Source: Planctomycetaceae bacterium
GTDB lineage: Bacteria; Planctomycetota; Planctomycetia; Pirellulales; UBA1268
Length of the DNA stretch: 35,335 nucleotides
Reading direction: 5' to 3'
NCBI GenBank assembly: GCA_947459185.1
Contig: CANHCU010000029.1
Span: 1-35,335 of the forward strand
Below are positions 16,806 to 25,550 of this stretch, in pieces. The stretch's first letter is position 1. Each line of letters opens with the position of its first letter. Position numbers and translations under genes: made by a program. The notes under the pieces are model-generated. The model was not told the origin of the DNA and did not search any database. It was given only the letters and a program-made list of their open reading frames with translations.

Positions 16806-17582
16806 ATGGACGTCGTCATTCTCTGCGGTGGCCAGGGTGCGCGGATGCGCGAAGAGACGGAGTATCGTCCCAAGCCGATGGTCGAGGTTGGCGGCCGTCC
16901 GCTCCTCTGGCACATCATGCGGCTCTTTGGCCATTACGGTCTCAACCGGTTCGTGCTCTGCCTGGGCTACAAGGGGAGCATGATCAAGGACTACTTCCTC
17001 AACTACGAGGCGATGACCCAGGACTGTACCGTTGCCGTCGGGGGCCGCCGGCAGATCTGGTATCACGGCAATCAGGAGCCGTTTGATTTCGAGGTCACCC
17101 TCTCCGACACGGGCGTGGAGGCCAACACCGGCGGCCGCGTCAAACACGTCGAGCCCTACGTGAAAGGCGATACATTCATCGTTACCTACGGCGACGGCCT
17201 CGCCGACGTCGACATCGGCAAGCTCCTTGCCTTCCATAAGTCGCACGGCAAGCTAGCCACGGTGACGACCGTCCAGCCGGTGTCGCGGTTTGGCATCACG
17301 ATGCTCGACCAGCACTCCCGCGTGACAAGCTTCTCCGAGAAGCCGAAGGTGGAGGGCTGGGTGAGCGCGGGTTTTTTTGTCTTCGATCGCCGAATTTTTG
17401 ACTATCTCGATGGCGACGAGTCCCTCATCCTCGAGAAGGAGCCGCTGGAACGGCTAGCCGCCGAGGGCCAGTTGATGGCCTACCAGCACGACGGGTTTTT
17501 CTTCGCCGTCGACACATACCGCGACTACCTGCAGGTCAACGACCTCTGGCGTGACGGCCGGGCTCCGTGGAAGGTGTGGTGA
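16806..17582 (+). CDS. rfbF: Glucose-1-phosphate cytidylyltransferase
   Basis: Makes CDP-glucose from glucose-1-phosphate and CTP, the entry step to CDP-3,6-dideoxyhexoses. The 258-residue product opens with the nucleotide loop ILCGGQGARMRE followed by RPKPMVEVGG and LLWHIM, as in RfbF/DdhA. Other family segments are YGDGLADVDI with the metal-binding Asp and the C-terminal GFFFAVDTYRDY. AGGAA lies about 9 bases before the ATG at 16806. It is first in a coupled rfbF-rfbG-rfbH block; the next ATG overlaps its stop by 1 base (TGATG). Confidence 0.96.
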   Translation: MDVVILCGGQGARMREETEYRPKPMVEVGGRPLLWHIMRLFGHYGLNRFVLCLGYKGSMIKDYFLNYEAMTQDCTVAVGGRRQIWYHGNQEPFDFEVTLSDTGVEANTGGRVKHVEPYVKGDTFIVTYGDGLADVDIGKLLAFHKSHGKLATVTTVQPVSRFGITMLDQHSRVTSFSEKPKVEGWVSAGFFVFDRRIFDYLDGDESLILEKEPLERLAAEGQLMAYQHDGFFFAVDTYRDYLQVNDLWRDGRAPWKVW

Positions 17583-18709
17583 TGAGCGTTGCGGACGGCC
17601 TGAAGAGCCTGCGCGGCAAGCGGGTGTTTGTCACCGGTCACACGGGCTTCAAGGGCTCCTGGCTGCTCCTGCTACTCGACCGGCTGGGTTGCCGCGTGAC
17701 CGGCTATTCGCTCGCGGCCCCGACGACCCCCTCGCTCTTCGAGGCCGCACGACTAGTCGACCTGGTGGCAACCCACCATGAGGCCGACATCCGCGACACG
17801 GCCCGTCTGGCGTCCGCTGTCCGGCAGGCCGAGCCAGACGTGGTGCTGCACCTGGCCGCGCAGCCGCTGGTGCGGCTTTCGCACCGTGAGCCGCTCGAGA
17901 CGTTTTCGATCAATGTCGTCGGCACGGCGTCGCTGCTCGACGCGGTGCGCATGTCCGGTAAGCCCTGCGTGCTGATTGCCGTCACCAGCGACAAGTGCTA
18001 CGAGCCCCATGCTGACGGCCGGCCGCACGATGAGGCTGACCGGCTCGGCGGCCATGATCCCTATAGTGCAAGTAAGGGGGCGGCCGAACTCGTGGCCGCC
18101 GCCTACCGCCGGAGCTTCTTTTCGCCAAGCCGACTCGGCGAACATGGCGTCCAACTTGCGACCGTCCGCGCCGGCAACGTGATTGGCGGCGGCGACTGGG
18201 CGGCCGACCGGATCGTCACCGACATCGTGCGGCACCTCGCGGCCGGTGAGCCTGTGCCGGTGCGGAATCCTGCAGCCGTGCGGCCGTGGCAGCATGTGCT
18301 CGAGCCGCTCGCCGGTTATCTGTCGCTTGCCGCCGCGATGCTCGCCGAGCCGGCGGCAGCGTGGTGCACCGGCTGGAATTTTGGGCCGGCGGCTGAGGAT
18401 GACATCACGGTGCAGCAGCTCACCGAGATCTTCATCGACGCCTGGGGCGCCGGACGCTGGGAAGACATGCACGACCCGCGGGCCCCGATTGAAACGCACG
18501 TACTCCGGCTGGCCATCGATCAATCGCTGGCCGCACTGCCATGGCGGCCGCGGTTCTCCTCGAGGGAGGCGATTCAGCGGACGGCGGCGTGGTTTCGGGC
18601 GTTTGAAGCCGATTTCGCGGCCGCCCGATCACTCTGCCTTGCCGACATCGAAGCCTATGAACAGGCTGAGGGAACAAGCCGTATGGTCGGGTCGGGAGCG
18701 AACGCATGA
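17582..18709 (+). CDS. rfbG: CDP-glucose 4,6-dehydratase
   Basis: Extended short-chain dehydrogenase that converts CDP-glucose to CDP-4-keto-6-deoxyglucose. The Rossmann motif [11 protein letters not shown] is at residues 17-27. The catalytic TSDKCYE segment supplies the Thr/Asp pair and [12 protein letters not shown] the Tyr and Lys. [17 protein letters not shown] is characteristic of RfbG. 375 residues, normal length. I start at the ATG at 17582 (MSVADGLK), which overlaps the rfbF stop; GGAAGG lies just upstream. The stop overlaps the rfbH start by 4 bases. Confidence 0.95.
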   Translation: MSVADGLKSLRGKRVFVTGHTGFKGSWLLLLLDRLGCRVTGYSLAAPTTPSLFEAARLVDLVATHHEADIRDTARLASAVRQAEPDVVLHLAAQPLVRLSHREPLETFSINVVGTASLLDAVRMSGKPCVLIAVTSDKCYEPHADGRPHDEADRLGGHDPYSASKGAAELVAAAYRRSFFSPSRLGEHGVQLATVRAGNVIGGGDWAADRIVTDIVRHLAAGEPVPVRNPAAVRPWQHVLEPLAGYLSLAAAMLAEPAAAWCTGWNFGPAAEDDITVQQLTEIFIDAWGAGRWEDMHDPRAPIETHVLRLAIDQSLAALPWRPRFSSREAIQRTAAWFRAFEADFAAARSLCLADIEAYEQAEGTSRMVGSGANA

Positions 18710-20058
18710 ACGAGCGAGAGCAAAGCGAGGTGTGCGCGAGCCGCACGGCTGACACCGTCCGCGATGAGATCCGCGGCCTCGTGGAGGAATACTGCCGGCT
18801 CGCATTTCCCGACCGACCCTTCCAGCACGGGCAGGCGGTGCCGGTGGCGGGGCGGGTATTTGATGCCCGCGAGGTGGAGCATCTGGTCGACAGCTCGCTC
18901 GACTTCTGGCTCACGACGGGACGATTCGCCGAGGAGTTCGAAAAGCGGTTCGCGGCCCGCGTGGGCACGCGGTGTGCGAGCCTCGTAAACTCTGGCTCGA
19001 GCGCCAATCTCGTCGCGCTTACCGCGCTCACCTCCCACAAGCTGTTTGCCGAGCAACTCGTGCCGGGCGACGAGGTGATCACCGTCGCCGCCGGCTTTCC
19101 GACGACAGTCAACCCGATCCTGCAGAACAACCTCGTTCCGGTGTTCGTCGATGTGGAGCATCCCGAGAAGCGTGCCACCTACAACATCGACGTGAACAGG
19201 TTGGACGCGGCCCGCAGCGACAAGACGCGTGCGGTGATGCTCGCCCACACACTCGGCAATCCGTTCGACTGTGACGCGGTGGCCGACTTCTGCCGGCGGC
19301 ACGACCTCTGGCTCGTGGAGGACTGTTGCGATGCGCTGGGCGCCGAGTTCGCGGGGAAGCACGTGGGCCAGTTCGGCGATCTGGCGACCTGCAGCTTCTA
19401 TCCCGCCCATCACATGACGATGGGGGAGGGGGGTATCGTGTTCACCGATTCGCCGAAGCTCGAAAAGCTCGTGGAGAGCTTCCGCGACTGGGGCCGCGAC
19501 TGCTGGTGCGAGCCAGGCCACGACGACACCTGCGGCAAGCGGTTCGACTGGCAGTTGGGTGACCTTCCACATGGCTACGACCACAAATACATCTACTCCC
19601 ACATCGGCTACAACCTGAAGCTCACCGACATGCAGGCGGCAGTGGGCGTGGCGCAGCTCGACAAGCTCGACGGTTTCATTGCGGCCCGCCGGAAGAATTT
19701 CGCCCGGCTGCGTGCCGGCCTTGAGCCCTTGCAGGACGTCTTCGTGCTGCCCGAGCCCACGCCGGGCACGAACCCGAGCTGGTTTGGTTTCCCGCTCTCG
19801 GTTCGCCCCACGGCGACTTTCACGCGGCGCGACCTGGTCCGGCACCTCGATGAGCAGAAGATCGGCACGCGTCAGCTCTTTGGCGGCAATCTGCTGCGGC
19901 AGCCGGCCTACCATGACAGGCCACAACGCGTGGCGGGGGAGCTCCCCGGCGCCGATTACATCATGCGACACACGCTCTGGCTGGGTGTCTATCCGGGTCT
20001 GTCCGACGCCCATATCGATCATGTCGTCGACACAGTTTCAGCATTCGTGCGGCGCTAG
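18706..20058 (+). CDS. rfbH: CDP-4-dehydro-6-deoxyglucose 3-dehydrase (E1, PMP and 2Fe-2S enzyme)
   Basis: Removes the C3 hydroxyl of CDP-4-keto-6-deoxyglucose using pyridoxamine phosphate and a 2Fe-2S cluster. It belongs to the DegT/AHBA aminotransferase fold, but the Schiff-base Lys is replaced by His: H235 in [14 protein letters not shown], as known for E1. The E1 cluster pattern C-x57-C-x1-C-x7-C is exact here: C208, C266, C268, C276 ([11 protein letters not shown]). These two features separate it from sugar aminotransferases. It has 450 residues and is translationally coupled to rfbG (ATGA). The reductase partner (E3, RfbI/DdhD) is not in this window. Confidence 0.96.
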   Translation: MNEREQSEVCASRTADTVRDEIRGLVEEYCRLAFPDRPFQHGQAVPVAGRVFDAREVEHLVDSSLDFWLTTGRFAEEFEKRFAARVGTRCASLVNSGSSANLVALTALTSHKLFAEQLVPGDEVITVAAGFPTTVNPILQNNLVPVFVDVEHPEKRATYNIDVNRLDAARSDKTRAVMLAHTLGNPFDCDAVADFCRRHDLWLVEDCCDALGAEFAGKHVGQFGDLATCSFYPAHHMTMGEGGIVFTDSPKLEKLVESFRDWGRDCWCEPGHDDTCGKRFDWQLGDLPHGYDHKYIYSHIGYNLKLTDMQAAVGVAQLDKLDGFIAARRKNFARLRAGLEPLQDVFVLPEPTPGTNPSWFGFPLSVRPTATFTRRDLVRHLDEQKIGTRQLFGGNLLRQPAYHDRPQRVAGELPGADYIMRHTLWLGVYPGLSDAHIDHVVDTVSAFVRR

Positions 20059-20059
20059 C

Positions 20060-21145
20060 ATGAGCACGATCATTGCTGCTGACATCGCGCGGTTGCTTGC
20101 TCGCACGCCGCTGCTCTGGGAGCCGCTCCGCGGCGCCAGCCTCTTCATCAGCGGCGGCACCGGATTTTTTGGCATCTGGCTCTTGGAAGCCATCCTGGCG
20201 GCCAACCGTGAGCGGTCGCTCGGCTGCCGGCTGATCGTGCTGTCGCGAGATCCGTCACGGTTTGCCGGCAAGGCCCCGCATCTCGCGGCCGACCCGGCAG
20301 TCTCCTTCATCGAGGGCGATGTTCGCAGCTTTCGCTTTCCCGACGGCCCCATCACGCATGTGATTCACGCGGCGACCGAGGCGAGCGCGTCGCTCAATGC
20401 TGATGACCCGCAGGCGATGTTTGACGTGTGTGTCGAGGGTACGCGGCGGATGCTCGCGCTCGCGCAGGAAAAACGAGCGTCTCGATTCCTGTTCACCAGT
20501 TCTGGCGCGGTCTATGGCCGGCAGCCGCCGGAGCTCGCGCACGTGCCGGAAGACTTTTGCGGCGGCCCCGATCCGCTCAATGTGGGCAGCGCCTATGCGG
20601 AGGGGAAACGGGCGGCTGAACTGCTCTGTGCGATCGCGGCACGGTCGTCGGCCGCTCGTGGAGACGGGCTGCATGTGTCGATCGCCCGCTGCTTCGCCTT
20701 CGTCGGTCCGCATCTGCCGCTCGACGTGCACTTCGCGATTGGCAACTTTATTCGGGATTGTGTGGCAGGCGGGCCGATCAGGATCGGGGGGGATGGCACT
20801 CCCTTCCGCAGCTATCTCTATGCGGCTGATCTGGCGGAGTGGCTCTTCACGATCCTGCTGTGCGGCGAGTCTGGCCGGGCCTACAACGTCGGCAGCGAGG
20901 AGGCGGTCTCGATCCGTCACGTGGCCGATCGGGTGGCGGATATCGCGTCAGCGGTCTGGCCCGACCGGGGCCGGCCGGAGATCGCGATGGCGAAGCAGCC
21001 AGCGCCAGGGGTGGTGGCTGAGCGATATGTGCCCAATTGCAGCCGGGCCCGCGAGGAACTTGGCCTCAAACCGGCGACCTCGCTCGACGAGGCAATCCGC
21101 CGTACGCTGATCTGGGCAGCCAGCGATATACTGGCGACATACTGA
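20060..21145 (+). CDS. NAD-dependent nucleotide-sugar epimerase/reductase
   Basis: Extended SDR of 361 residues. The nucleotide motif GGTGFFG is at 32-38, the catalytic Ser in FLFTSSGAVYG and the Tyr/Lys pair in SAYAEGKRAAELL. RSYLYAADLAEWLF and YNVGSEEAVSIRHVAD are typical of epimerase/dehydratase proteins in O-antigen clusters. It begins 1 base after the rfbH stop. By position it could act on the CDP-4-keto-3,6-dideoxyhexose made by RfbFGH, like abequose or paratose synthase, but the sequence does not fix the reaction. A dTDP- or UDP-sugar dehydratase is the alternative. Confidence 0.85.
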   Translation: MSTIIAADIARLLARTPLLWEPLRGASLFISGGTGFFGIWLLEAILAANRERSLGCRLIVLSRDPSRFAGKAPHLAADPAVSFIEGDVRSFRFPDGPITHVIHAATEASASLNADDPQAMFDVCVEGTRRMLALAQEKRASRFLFTSSGAVYGRQPPELAHVPEDFCGGPDPLNVGSAYAEGKRAAELLCAIAARSSAARGDGLHVSIARCFAFVGPHLPLDVHFAIGNFIRDCVAGGPIRIGGDGTPFRSYLYAADLAEWLFTILLCGESGRAYNVGSEEAVSIRHVADRVADIASAVWPDRGRPEIAMAKQPAPGVVAERYVPNCSRAREELGLKPATSLDEAIRRTLIWAASDILATY

Positions 21146-21170
21146 GGAGTGGGTCCGAGGAGGAGGTCTG

Positions 21171-21380
21171 ATGAGGAAATTCACGGCGATCATCGAGCGT
21201 TGTCCCGACACTGGACTGTACGTGGGGTATGTGCCCGGGCTGCCGGGAGCCCATTCCCAGGGGCAGACGATTGATGAGCTGAATGCCAACCTCGCGGAGG
21301 TCATCGAATTGCTGCTCCAAGACGGTGAGCCGGAGCTGGAATCAGAGTTCGTCGGGACGCAGACGGTTCAGGTGGGCTGA
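21171..21380 (+). CDS. HicB-family antitoxin, probably orphan
   Basis: A 69-residue protein with the partial RNase-H-like HicB fold: FTAIIERCPDTGLYVGYVPG, LPGAHSQGQTIDEL and AEVIELLL. The tail EFVGTQTVQVG is of the form that normally precedes a hicA gene. A strong ribosome binding site (GAGGAGG) lies 4-10 bases upstream. A HicB antitoxin neutralises the HicA mRNA interferase and represses its own operon. Here the next codons (from 21384) encode only the first 18 residues of a HicA-like sequence before changing into a membrane protein, so the toxin appears lost. Confidence 0.85.
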   Translation: MRKFTAIIERCPDTGLYVGYVPGLPGAHSQGQTIDELNANLAEVIELLLQDGEPELESEFVGTQTVQVG

Positions 21381-21383
21381 GAC

Positions 21384-23510
21384 GTGGCGAAACGCAAACT
21401 GCCGGTGCTGAAGCCCGCGGAGGTCGTCGCGAGGCTCACGGCGCCGGCAATGCTCTGGTTTTGGGCCGGGCTGGCGTTCGTCGTGGCCGCGTTCGCCCTG
21501 CTCGAACTACTCGATCCGTATTTCTTCTGCCAGGACGACGCCCTTTCGCTCGAACTTCCCGTCGTGCTCATGACGTGCCGGGGCATCTGGCAGGGGCTCG
21601 TGCCTGAATACAACCCCTACATCTTTCTCGGCTCACCGACGCCCTCGATCAGCGGCACCTATCCGCCGATGTACCTCGCCTATGGAATCGCCCGTCACGT
21701 GCTGGGTGACGAGTATGCAACGTTCGACGTGTTCGCGGCGATCCACCTGCTGGCGGGCTATTGCCTCTCATTTCTCGTGGCCAGGCGGCTGGGCATCGGG
21801 CCGGTATTGGCGGCTCTTGCCAGCCTGACGTTCGTGCTCTCCGGCCCGGTGCTCGTGATGTCGCGATGCTGGCATTCGTTCAGCGTGCTGCCCGCAGCCA
21901 TTCCGCTCTTTGCCCTGCTGGTGGACCGGCTGCGGTCCGGCCCGGTGGACTGGCGGTGGCCGGTGGTAACGGGCGTCTCGCTCGGTCTCTTCTACCACTC
22001 AGGGTTTCCGCAGCTCTTCGTACTCGGCTGCGGCCTCATGCTCGTGCACGCAGCGGCGCTGGCGGCGGTGGGGCAGGTGCCCTGGCGGCGGCTCCGGTGG
22101 CTCGTTCCGGCGCTAGCCTTCGGTGCGGCCATCTCCATCCCCGTCTTCTATCAGCAGTGGCGGCTCTCGCGGGAAATGTCGTACATCGACCCCGGCGGTG
22201 GCACCGGCGTGGGAGGCAATCTCCTGTCGATGCTGCTGCCGTATCCGCTCGTACAAGGCACCTTGCCCAATGGCTGGGGCAGCCTGAATCTCGAGTGGAA
22301 CGGCCATTTTTATTATTTCGGCACCGTGCTGTTGATCGCATTCCTTGCGGCGGTCCCGTCGCTCGCGTGGCGGCGGATCGGGGGCCGCTCGCCCATGGCC
22401 ACCGCCGGGGATTCGTCGCGGCTGCAGTTGGCTCTGGTGATTCCGGCGGTCGTCGCCTTCTTACTGTCGCTGGGCCAAGCGGGTGGACTGTGGTGGCTGA
22501 TGGGTCTTCTGCCAGTTGGGCTTCGCAACAACCCGTTCCGGGCCGCGCCGTGGTTTGTGTTCTTCGCCTGCCTCATTGGCGCGAGATACCTCGAGGACTT
22601 TATCGCGTCGCGGCAAGCCCTGGCTGGCCAGACCGCAGCGAACCACCGGTCGCGGCTTCTTGTGGCCATCGCGGGCATCGGCGTCTTGCTGGTTGCCCTT
22701 CACCTCACCCGCGTCGGCATCGCGTTCTACACCTACGGTTTCCGGCCCTATCCGCAACTGCTGGAGGAACTGGCCAACGTGGTTGAGCCGGACGAGAGGG
22801 GCCAACAGCAGCGGATCATGTCGTTTGGAGCGTTGCGGTCGACCGATCCTTCGTATCCCCTCACGATGCCGCACAACCTGCCGTGCCAATACGAGGTGCC
22901 CGCGTTCTTCGGCTACGATCCGCTCGTGCAGCGATTCGGCCGTGTCATTGCCTGCATGGAGAGGCTTGTCGAGCGTCCGCAGGAGACGCTCGCGGCCTAC
23001 GGTGTGCGGTGGCTGCTCGTGCACCGGACGGCCTGGGGAGGCTGGGAGCCGCAGACACCGAATCGTTTCGAGCGCAAGTTTCCGTTCGTCCCACTGCTCG
23101 AAAAACTTGACAGCAACCCGCGGCGGAGGCTCGGGGAACTCGATGACTATGTGAGGGTGTTCGAGATCCCCGATGCGGCACCGCTGGCCTTCGATGCCGC
23201 GCTACGCACGGAGCCGCTCCCGTTGCAGATGAGCGTGGCGGGGCTTGGCATTGACCTGGAGCCGACGGCCGCCGCGCGGAACATCGTGGCGAATTTCCTC
23301 TGGTATCCCGACATCGTGGCGACGGCCGACGGCGCGCCGGTGGCGGTGACCGAAGACGAGTGGCAGCGGATCGTCGTGGCCGCGCCCGTCGGTGCCCGAA
23401 AGATCCGCATCCGCTATGCGCCGCCGCGTGCCACGGGCATCACGATCGCCCTGATCCTGTCGCTTGTGGGCGGCGTGGCGACGCTGGCCTGCCGCAGGGC
23501 TTCAGACTGA
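21384..23510 (+). CDS. Large polytopic membrane protein (GT-C/YfhO-like), N-terminus resembles HicA
   Basis: 708 residues with about a dozen hydrophobic helices (25 to about 450) and a soluble, probably extracytoplasmic C-terminal part, then a final helix near the end (ITIALILSLVGGVATLAC). An acidic pair in the first extracytoplasmic loop (FFCQDDALSL), plus PEYNPYIFLGSPTPSISGTY, fits the general plan of GT-C glycosyltransferases or YfhO-like proteins. The acceptor is unknown. The GTG start, 3 bases after hicB, yields MAKRKLPVLKPAEVVARL, which is how HicA toxins begin. The membrane protein may really start at the ATG at 21450 (MLWFWAGL), with the preceding bases a toxin remnant in frame. Confidence 0.75.
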   Translation: MAKRKLPVLKPAEVVARLTAPAMLWFWAGLAFVVAAFALLELLDPYFFCQDDALSLELPVVLMTCRGIWQGLVPEYNPYIFLGSPTPSISGTYPPMYLAYGIARHVLGDEYATFDVFAAIHLLAGYCLSFLVARRLGIGPVLAALASLTFVLSGPVLVMSRCWHSFSVLPAAIPLFALLVDRLRSGPVDWRWPVVTGVSLGLFYHSGFPQLFVLGCGLMLVHAAALAAVGQVPWRRLRWLVPALAFGAAISIPVFYQQWRLSREMSYIDPGGGTGVGGNLLSMLLPYPLVQGTLPNGWGSLNLEWNGHFYYFGTVLLIAFLAAVPSLAWRRIGGRSPMATAGDSSRLQLALVIPAVVAFLLSLGQAGGLWWLMGLLPVGLRNNPFRAAPWFVFFACLIGARYLEDFIASRQALAGQTAANHRSRLLVAIAGIGVLLVALHLTRVGIAFYTYGFRPYPQLLEELANVVEPDERGQQQRIMSFGALRSTDPSYPLTMPHNLPCQYEVPAFFGYDPLVQRFGRVIACMERLVERPQETLAAYGVRWLLVHRTAWGGWEPQTPNRFERKFPFVPLLEKLDSNPRRRLGELDDYVRVFEIPDAAPLAFDAALRTEPLPLQMSVAGLGIDLEPTAAARNIVANFLWYPDIVATADGAPVAVTEDEWQRIVVAAPVGARKIRIRYAPPRATGITIALILSLVGGVATLACRRASD

Positions 23511-23661
23511 GGCAGTCCGATCATCGCGGCCCGATCAAAACCATTCGGGCCGAGCGGCAGGGGGTCATTCGGCTGCCAAAATGGCTTTTCCCACGTGATT
23601 CGGTATTCTTTCGGAGGGTCGCCTTCGTTCGTTGGTCGGGCGATCCCGTTCTCTTTGTCGC
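23511..23661. other. Spacer before the GT2 gene
   Basis: 151 bases without a convincing gene. It contains TATTCT and GGAGGG sequences near 23604-23618 that might be promoter or ribosome-binding remnants, but their spacing to any good start codon is poor. The relevance is unclear. Confidence 0.3.
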
Positions 23662-24798
23662 ATGTCGTCATCCTCTCTCATGCCACAGGCTGCTCAGATG
23701 GAAGCACTTTCCAATCAGCCAAACACAGGCGCGGGGCATGCATCGCGTCCTGAACTGGCGACGTGGCACGGCGGCCGCCTGTGCCAGAGTGGCCAGGACG
23801 GGCGCCTCCGCCAGGGCGGGCACGTGGGCCTCGTGCTTCCCTGCTACAACGAGGAGGGGAATGTCGATGAGCTCTACGAGCGGCTCGTGACAGTGTTCGA
23901 GGGCCTGCCCGACTACACGTTCGAGATGCTCTTCATCGACAATGCGTCGACCGACGGCACGGCGGCGAAGATCAGGGCGATCGTCACCCGCGATCCGCGG
24001 GTGAAGCTGATCGTCAATGCGAGGAACTTCGGTCACATTCGCTCCCCCTTTCACGCGTTGATGGAATCGGCCGGCGACTGCGTGATCGCGATGTGCACCG
24101 ATCTGCAGGACCCGCCCGAATTGATCCCCCAGTTCATCGCGGCGTGGGAACAGGGTGCGAGCGTGGCGGTGGGGCAGAAGAAGACGAGCGCCGAGTCTGG
24201 TTTGTTCTGGCTGATCCGAAGCCTCTACTACCGCATCGCCAGGTCGATGGCCGAGGTACCGCTGCTCGAGCACGTGACGGGTTTCGGCCTCTACGATCGC
24301 CGCGTGGTGGAGATCATGCGGCGGTTTGAGGATCCCTACCCTTACGTGCGTGGCCTGATCTGCGAGATCGGCCTGCCGATCTCGGTGGTTCAATACGATC
24401 AGCCGTTGCGGAAGCGAGGTATCACGAAGAACAACTTCTTCACGCTCTTCGACATGGCAATGCTTGGGATCACGAGCCACTCGAAGGCGCCGCTGCGGTT
24501 CGCCACATTGTGCGGGTTTCTGTTGAGCGGCCTGTCGCTCGTCGTAGCGATCTTGTTTCTCGTCCTGAAACTGACGTTCTGGTATTCGCTGCCGGCGGGC
24601 TATGCCCCGGCCGTGATCAGCATTTTCTTCCTAGCGTCAGTGCAGATCTTCCTGATCGGGCTGGTGGGTGAATACGTGGGCGCCGTGCTCGCCCAGGTGC
24701 GGCACCGGCCGATGGTGGTGGAGGCGAGCAGGGGGCAAATGCCGACTGCGCCCGTTTCTGAAGCGAGCCCCGCAGGGGGGGCTCGTCATGGAAGCTAA
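23662..24798 (+). CDS. GT2-family glycosyltransferase (GtrB/ArnC/DPM-like)
   Basis: Inner-membrane enzyme predicted to transfer a sugar from a nucleotide donor to a polyprenyl phosphate. The GT-A domain shows LVLPCYNEEGNVDELY, DNASTDGT, and MCTDLQDPPELIPQF (the metal-binding DxxD region). VTGFGLYDRRVVEIMRRF and QPLRKRGITKNNFF mark the bactoprenol glucosyltransferase type. Two transmembrane helices follow (FATLCGFLLSGLSLVVAILF and a second ending LVGEYVGAVLAQ). The start is uncertain: ATGs at 23662, 23680 and 23698 are in frame, none with a clear ribosome binding site. A hydrophilic 50-residue N-terminal stretch precedes the domain. The lipid-linked sugar would suit the GT-C-like membrane proteins nearby. 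Confidence 0.88.
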   Translation: MSSSSLMPQAAQMEALSNQPNTGAGHASRPELATWHGGRLCQSGQDGRLRQGGHVGLVLPCYNEEGNVDELYERLVTVFEGLPDYTFEMLFIDNASTDGTAAKIRAIVTRDPRVKLIVNARNFGHIRSPFHALMESAGDCVIAMCTDLQDPPELIPQFIAAWEQGASVAVGQKKTSAESGLFWLIRSLYYRIARSMAEVPLLEHVTGFGLYDRRVVEIMRRFEDPYPYVRGLICEIGLPISVVQYDQPLRKRGITKNNFFTLFDMAMLGITSHSKAPLRFATLCGFLLSGLSLVVAILFLVLKLTFWYSLPAGYAPAVISIFFLASVQIFLIGLVGEYVGAVLAQVRHRPMVVEASRGQMPTAPVSEASPAGGARHGS

Positions 24799-25238
24799 CA
24801 ACGTGGTGGTGCCCGCGACGGTGCCGTCGTGGGAGCCGCGGACCGTACGGTTCGACGATTTGCATGACGGCGTGCCGGTGATCGTCGGGGCCGACGATCA
24901 CATGGGGCTGGCCGTCCTGAAAGCAGGGGACGGCGGTGCTTGTCTATCCGCGGCTATGCTCGCAGGAGGGCGCGAGTCTCGATGCGGTTGTAAAGGTATG
25001 TGGCTCCACATCTGCCTCCCATTCCGGCAGTTGCACCATTCAGTGTCCGTGGCACGGCAGAAAGCTCCGGCCGATACGCACCGTGGCCTTGCTGGCCGTC
25101 GCATCGACCTACGAGACCGACTGGCATTCCTACGAGGTGGCGGCGGGCGGCCTGACGATCACCAGCAAGAACACGTTCGGCGAGCACCTTCGGAATACCG
25201 ATTGGTGCCATTCGGCTCGGCCCGTGGGAGGGGTTTGA
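24788..25238 (+). pseudogene. Frameshifted Rieske-like protein gene
   Basis: Starts at ATG 24788 inside the end of the GT2 gene (11-base overlap) and reads MEANNVVVPATVP through VRFDDLHDGVPVIVG and AVLKAGDG. Meaningful sequence then continues in the next frame from about 24936 (VYPRLCSQEGASLDAVV, then CTIQCPWHGRKLRPI) to the stop at 25236-25238. One extra base around 24915-24935 would explain it. The second half has the CPWH (C-x2-H) ligand pair of Rieske 2Fe-2S domains, but the first pair, normally C-x-H, reads CSQ. With a frameshift and a lost His ligand, it is most likely dead. A sequencing error could explain the frameshift but not the lost ligand. Confidence 0.65.
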
Positions 25239-25244
25239 GCAACC

Positions 25245-25550
25245 ATGAGTGACACCCAACCCGAGCCCGCGACCTACGCCCATCGCTGCTGTCCAGCCTG
25301 TGGCAGTGATCGGCGTGATCAGCAGTCGGTGCACAGCGATCCGCCGGCCGAGCAGCTGCCGTTTAAGCGGGTGCTTGAGCAGTGGGAAACCCATGTTTTC
25401 AACGTCAAGACCTACTTCAGCTCCTTCCGCTGCGGTGAGTGCGGGCTGCTCTACTGCCCGTACTACCCGCCGCCTCTGGGGAACATTCCGGCCATCGTGC
25501 ACAAAAAGAACGGCCATCCACACTCGTCATCAACAAGGGATAGCGTATGA
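25245..25550 (+). pseudogene. Truncated zinc-ribbon methyltransferase N-terminus
   Basis: 101 codons. It has two cysteine pairs (CPACGS at 16-21 and CGECGLLYC at about 63-71) of the zinc-ribbon that begins many class I SAM-dependent methyltransferases of polysaccharide clusters. The sequence departs from that pattern after LLYCPYYPP and stops 30 residues later (KKNGHPHSSSTRDSV) with no methyltransferase domain. It could still be a small zinc-ribbon protein, but a deletion remnant is more likely. Its stop overlaps the next ATG by 4 bases. Confidence 0.55.

Noticed and set aside
19411-19413. Missing catalytic lysine in RfbH (His at residue 235)
   Set aside because: This is not a loss of function; the E1 dehydrase family uses His there and pyridoxamine phosphate as cofactor.
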